From Parasegetibacter sp. NRK P23 (GTDB lineage Bacteria; Bacteroidota; Bacteroidia; Chitinophagales; Chitinophagaceae), in contig NZ_JAMDLG010000015.1 in NCBI RefSeq assembly GCF_023721715.1, forward strand, positions 1 through 36,851: a stretch of DNA of 36,851 nt, read 5' to 3'. The position numbers and the translations under genes are program-made. Each line of letters begins with the position of its first letter. The first letter of the stretch is position 1. Below are positions 33,991 to 36,851 of the stretch, one piece after another. The notes beneath the pieces were generated by a model, which saw only the letters and a list, made by a program, of their open reading frames with translations, had not been told where the DNA came from and did no database searches.

Positions 33991-34989
33991 TTACATCATC
34001 ATCTTCACCACCATTTCCTTCAGTAAAGAAGCGTCTTCCGTTCCCGCATCGTCAATACCGATACTGCGTAAATTATACCGGTGCAACAACAACAAAACTT
34101 TCTCCACGCCCTGCGACTGGTAAGCCCTTGCCGCAGCCATATAATCCTTCATGAAGAACGGATTTACACCAATCGCTGTTGCGATGGCCCTTTCGTCCCC
34201 GCTGCTAACGCCGAAGATCATATAAACTTTGGAGAAGAAATTATAGATAGCGGGCAACACCATCTGGATGGGCGCGGCTTTGGGGTTGTTCCCGAAATAC
34301 TGGATGATGGTCATGGCTTTGGCCATGTCTTTTCTTCCGAGGGCGGCCTGTAATTCAAATACATTAAACTCTTTGCTTACCCCAACGTAGTTTTCAATAT
34401 CATCTTCGGTTATTTGTTTCCGTTGTCCGATATTGATAAGCAATTTACTGACCTCGTTATCAATCCTGCTCAGGTCGTTTCCGATATGGTCCACGAGCAG
34501 GTGCAGCGCTTTCTGAGAAATATCGAATCCTTTCCCTTTGATGAGGTTCATCGTCCAGTCCGGGAGCTGGTTGTCGTACATTTTTTTTGTGGTGAGCATC
34601 ACGCCTTTTTCCTTCAGCACCTTGGCGAGCTTACTTCTTCCATCCACTTTTTTGCCTTTGTAGGCCACTACGAATACGGTGGAACTGAGTGGTTGTTCCA
34701 CATAAGCTTCCAGCTTTTCGATGTCTTTCATTTGCTGGGCCTCTTTCAGCACCACCACCTGGCGTTCCGCGAACATGGGATACCTTCTGCAGGCGTTCAT
34801 CACGGTGGCCCAATCCGTATCTCTTCCGTACAGGATCGTCAGGTTAAAACCTGCTTCCGATTCAGGAAGTATATGGTGTTCCGCGTAATTCGTTACCACA
34901 TCAATATCGTAATCCTCTTCTCCTTCCAACCAGTACACGGGTTTGAAGGAGCCTTTTTTCCAGTCTGCGATTATTTTGTCGGCTGCCAT
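33991..34989 (-). CDS. holA: DNA polymerase III subunit delta
   Basis: HolA is the clamp-loader subunit that opens the beta clamp. The 332-residue product carries the delta signatures: IIADWKKGSFKPVYWLEGEEDYDID at the start, YPMFAERQVVVLKEAQQM, FVVAYKGKKVDGRSKLAKVLKEKG, DHIGNDLSRIDNEVSKLLI, and EFNVFELQAALGRKD. The length is normal. Its start codon overlaps the end of the exonuclease gene by 19 bases, so translation may be coupled. The TA pair lies downstream on the same strand. Confidence 0.94.
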   Translation of the reverse strand: MAADKIIADWKKGSFKPVYWLEGEEDYDIDVVTNYAEHHILPESEAGFNLTILYGRDTDWATVMNACRRYPMFAERQVVVLKEAQQMKDIEKLEAYVEQPLSSTVFVVAYKGKKVDGRSKLAKVLKEKGVMLTTKKMYDNQLPDWTMNLIKGKGFDISQKALHLLVDHIGNDLSRIDNEVSKLLINIGQRKQITEDDIENYVGVSKEFNVFELQAALGRKDMAKAMTIIQYFGNNPKAAPIQMVLPAIYNFFSKVYMIFGVSSGDERAIATAIGVNPFFMKDYMAAARAYQSQGVEKVLLLLHRYNLRSIGIDDAGTEDASLLKEMVVKMMM

Positions 34990-35750
34990 GTCGGGAAGTT
35001 TTCAGCCTCGATGGTGTTTCCATCGGGCAGGGCCACAAATGTATTACCAGGCGGCAAGAGCGGCAAATTTTTAAAGCGAAGGATCACCTGGGCCACAACG
35101 GCCACATCTTTCTGGCAGTAATTCACGATGCGCAGGAGGTTCTTTTCGCGGTGATATACATGCTGCACTTCACTACCATCAATATCATCCTTTGAAGTGG
35201 GTATTCCCAATGTGGTGGCCAGCAGGTGCAGTGAAGTATAGTTCTTGAAATCGCCAAAGCGCCACCAGTGCAGGGTATCGATCCAGTTCACCTCCCAGGG
35301 CTTCTTGTTCTGAACCTGTAAAAAATCGGGTAATTTAAGCCCGTTAATGATCATCCGCCTGCAGAGATAGGGCACGTCAAACTCCTTAATGTTGTGCCCG
35401 CCTAATTGCATGCCGGGGAAAGATTTCAGAAATTTTTCCGTCAGTTGAATAAATTCCTCCAGCAACAGCCGTTCGTCATCCCCGTACAGTGATTTCATTT
35501 TCAGGCAGATACCCTTCTCTTTATCTTCGTAAAAGAATCCGGTGGAAATACAAATAATTTTCCCAAATTCGGCCATAATTCCCGCTTTCTGAAGGTATGC
35601 TTCGTCGGGCGAAAAATTTTCTGGCATGGCTTTTGAAATTTTGGTACACCAGAGCGCTTTCCATAACTCCGGCAGCTGTTCATACTCAGGGTATTGCGGT
35701 ACCGTTTCAATATCCAGGAGTAACAAATGACGAAGTGATTGAAAGTCCAT
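34971..35750 (-). CDS. Predicted 3'-5' exonuclease (PolB-like DEDDy fold)
   Basis: The 259-residue protein shows the DEDDy exonuclease pattern of the family-B polymerase proofreading fold: LLLDIETVP with D13/E15, HNIKEFDVPYL with D125, and YCQKDVAVV with Y211 and D215. It has no polymerase domain. Members are annotated as predicted PolB-like 3'-5' exonucleases and probably act on DNA repair intermediates. Its 3' end overlaps holA by 19 bases, so the two are made together. Confidence 0.9.
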   Translation of the reverse strand: MDFQSLRHLLLLDIETVPQYPEYEQLPELWKALWCTKISKAMPENFSPDEAYLQKAGIMAEFGKIICISTGFFYEDKEKGICLKMKSLYGDDERLLLEEFIQLTEKFLKSFPGMQLGGHNIKEFDVPYLCRRMIINGLKLPDFLQVQNKKPWEVNWIDTLHWWRFGDFKNYTSLHLLATTLGIPTSKDDIDGSEVQHVYHREKNLLRIVNYCQKDVAVVAQVILRFKNLPLLPPGNTFVALPDGNTIEAENFPTWQPTK

Positions 35751-35792
35751 AAAACCGAATAATTCTAAACAAATAATTTAAAACAGGAAGCA

Positions 35793-36770
35793 ATGACAAA
35801 CACTAATTATCCATCCGCCAACACACCGAATCAAGCGCCTAAGAAAGACAGTCGTGGACTGATTTACGGTGTACTTATCGCAGCACTGCTTGGTACCTGG
35901 GGTTATGTGATCTGGGATAAAAATAAGAACAAAGAAGTTACAGGCCAATTACAAACCCAGGTGATCACAGCCGATTCCGCCAAACAAGCCATCCAGCTTG
36001 AATATGATGCGGCCATCGTTCGCCTCGATTCCATCAGCGGCGCTTACAACCAGCTTTCCGGCAAAATGTCTGAAAGAGAATCTGAAGTAACTAAACTGAA
36101 ATCTGAAATCCGCGGCATCCTTTCTAACAGGAACGCTACAAGAGCTGAACTGAACAGGGCCAAATCACTGATTGAAGAACTCAACAGTAAGATTATGGGC
36201 ATGGAAGAAGAAATTGCCCGTCTGAGCCAGGAAAACCAGACGCTTACCACCGCAAACACCACGCTGAGCACTGAAAAAGCACAGCTGCAGGAAGAATACA
36301 ATACGGTAAGTACCGTTAAAACTGAACTGGAAGGTAAAGTAGATGTAGGGTCCACACTGAACGCTTACAACTTTAACATGACCGCGCTTAACGAAAAAAG
36401 CGGTGGTAAAGAAGTTGCAACTTCCAAAGCGAAAAGAGCCGATAAGTTCCGCGTTTCTTTTGATGTAGACAACCGTCTCGCTACTTCAGGCACCAAAGAG
36501 CTTTTCGTGATCGTTACCGCGCCTGATGGTAAAGTAATCACTGAAAGTGGCCTGGGATCCGGCGCCTTCACTACCCGTGAAGAAGGTGAGAAAACTTACA
36601 CCAACAAGATCACCGTTGAATACGAGCAAGGTCAGCGCAAGAATGTAAGCTTCGACCTGAAACAAACCGATAAATATGTTCCCGGTGATTATAAAGTAGA
36701 GATTTATCAGAACGGATTTAAGATCGGTAATGGTAAAGTGACTTTGAAGAAAGGTGGTATTTTCGGGTAG
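35793..36770 (+). CDS. Membrane-anchored coiled-coil protein, unknown function
   Basis: The 325-residue protein has a short polar N-terminus, one membrane helix at about 22-41 (GLIYGVLIAALLGTWGYVIW), a long coiled coil at about 50-185 (heptads such as ERESEVTKLKSEIRGIL and IEELNSKIMGMEEEIARL), and a beta-rich C-terminal domain (about 215-322, KFRVSFDVDNR, KELFVIVTAPDGKVI, PGDYKVEIYQNGFKIG). The architecture is common in Bacteroidetes cell-envelope proteins, but no function is known. GGAAGC six bases before the ATG is a possible ribosome-binding site. It is divergent from the exonuclease gene across 42 bases. Confidence 0.85.
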   Translation: MTNTNYPSANTPNQAPKKDSRGLIYGVLIAALLGTWGYVIWDKNKNKEVTGQLQTQVITADSAKQAIQLEYDAAIVRLDSISGAYNQLSGKMSERESEVTKLKSEIRGILSNRNATRAELNRAKSLIEELNSKIMGMEEEIARLSQENQTLTTANTTLSTEKAQLQEEYNTVSTVKTELEGKVDVGSTLNAYNFNMTALNEKSGGKEVATSKAKRADKFRVSFDVDNRLATSGTKELFVIVTAPDGKVITESGLGSGAFTTREEGEKTYTNKITVEYEQGQRKNVSFDLKQTDKYVPGDYKVEIYQNGFKIGNGKVTLKKGGIFG

Positions 36771-36773
36771 GTT

Positions 36774-36803
36774 TCACGGGAAGATTTCACGCAAAGATTC
36801 TGT
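36774..36803. repeat. Short TTTCACG direct repeat at the right edge
   Basis: TTTCACG occurs twice (36773-36779 and 36787-36793), the second followed by CAAAG. It resembles the TTTCACGCAAAG-type intergenic repeats frequent in Bacteroidetes genomes. Only the edge of a possible element is in view. Confidence 0.35.
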
Positions 36804-36851
36804 GTTATTGCGGAACTTTTATTTTCTTAATTTTAGATTTCTAAAGCGGCT

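Overview
The window reads as chromosomal DNA of a Bacteroidota bacterium, most likely Chitinophagaceae-like. The signs are a short primary sigma factor of the Bacteroidetes type (27217-28074), several TAnnTTTG -7 promoter boxes, a type IX secretion tail, a DUF4249 lipoprotein, SusC-like and TonB-like motifs, weak Shine-Dalgarno sites, and a BlaI/M56-peptidase pair. Base composition looks close to balanced. There is no phage, CRISPR or insertion sequence. The family-level placement is inference.

Layout. 1-430 is a non-coding cluster of inverted and direct repeats. 461-6283 holds a divergent pair: a secreted glutaminase-A-like protein and a large T9SS cargo protein. 6385-9218 holds an ABC exporter converging on galT; galT has a LacI-type operator just downstream of its promoter. 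9408-11621 holds a lipid kinase and DUF985 cupin operon, divergent from surE. 11681-16080 is a three-gene operon: a lipoprotein, an ABC ATPase and a polytopic membrane protein with a large extracytoplasmic loop. 16100-19810 (minus) holds priA, a PlsC-type acyltransferase and a DUF4258 protein. 19886-23638 (plus) holds mtaB, tRNA-Val(UAC) with a textbook promoter and terminator, and a soluble hybrid histidine kinase. 23645-26864 (minus) holds folB with an RMDN-like TPR protein, then trxB and a DUF4249 lipoprotein. 26906-27129 is a small MITE-like element with 17-bp perfect terminal inverted repeats. 27217-28074 is rpoD.

The most striking locus is 28368-31138. A BlaI-family repressor is followed 4 nt later by a BlaR1-like membrane metalloprotease. 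Where BlaR1 has its penicillin-binding sensor, this protein carries an N-acetylmuramoyl-L-alanine amidase domain with all catalytic residues present, followed by two TonB-C-like domains. Three tandem copies of the dyad AACTA-N6-TAGTT lie upstream and abut the blaI start codon. They are good candidates for autoregulatory operators. I infer a cell-wall-sensing (muropeptide or peptidoglycan) relative of the beta-lactam-sensing BlaI/BlaR1 system.

The remainder is housekeeping. purM and ribF are divergent from overlapping back-to-back promoters. A predicted DEDDy exonuclease overlaps holA (DNA polymerase III delta), and a RelE/ParE toxin-antitoxin pair lies downstream on the same strand. A membrane-anchored coiled-coil protein closes the window.
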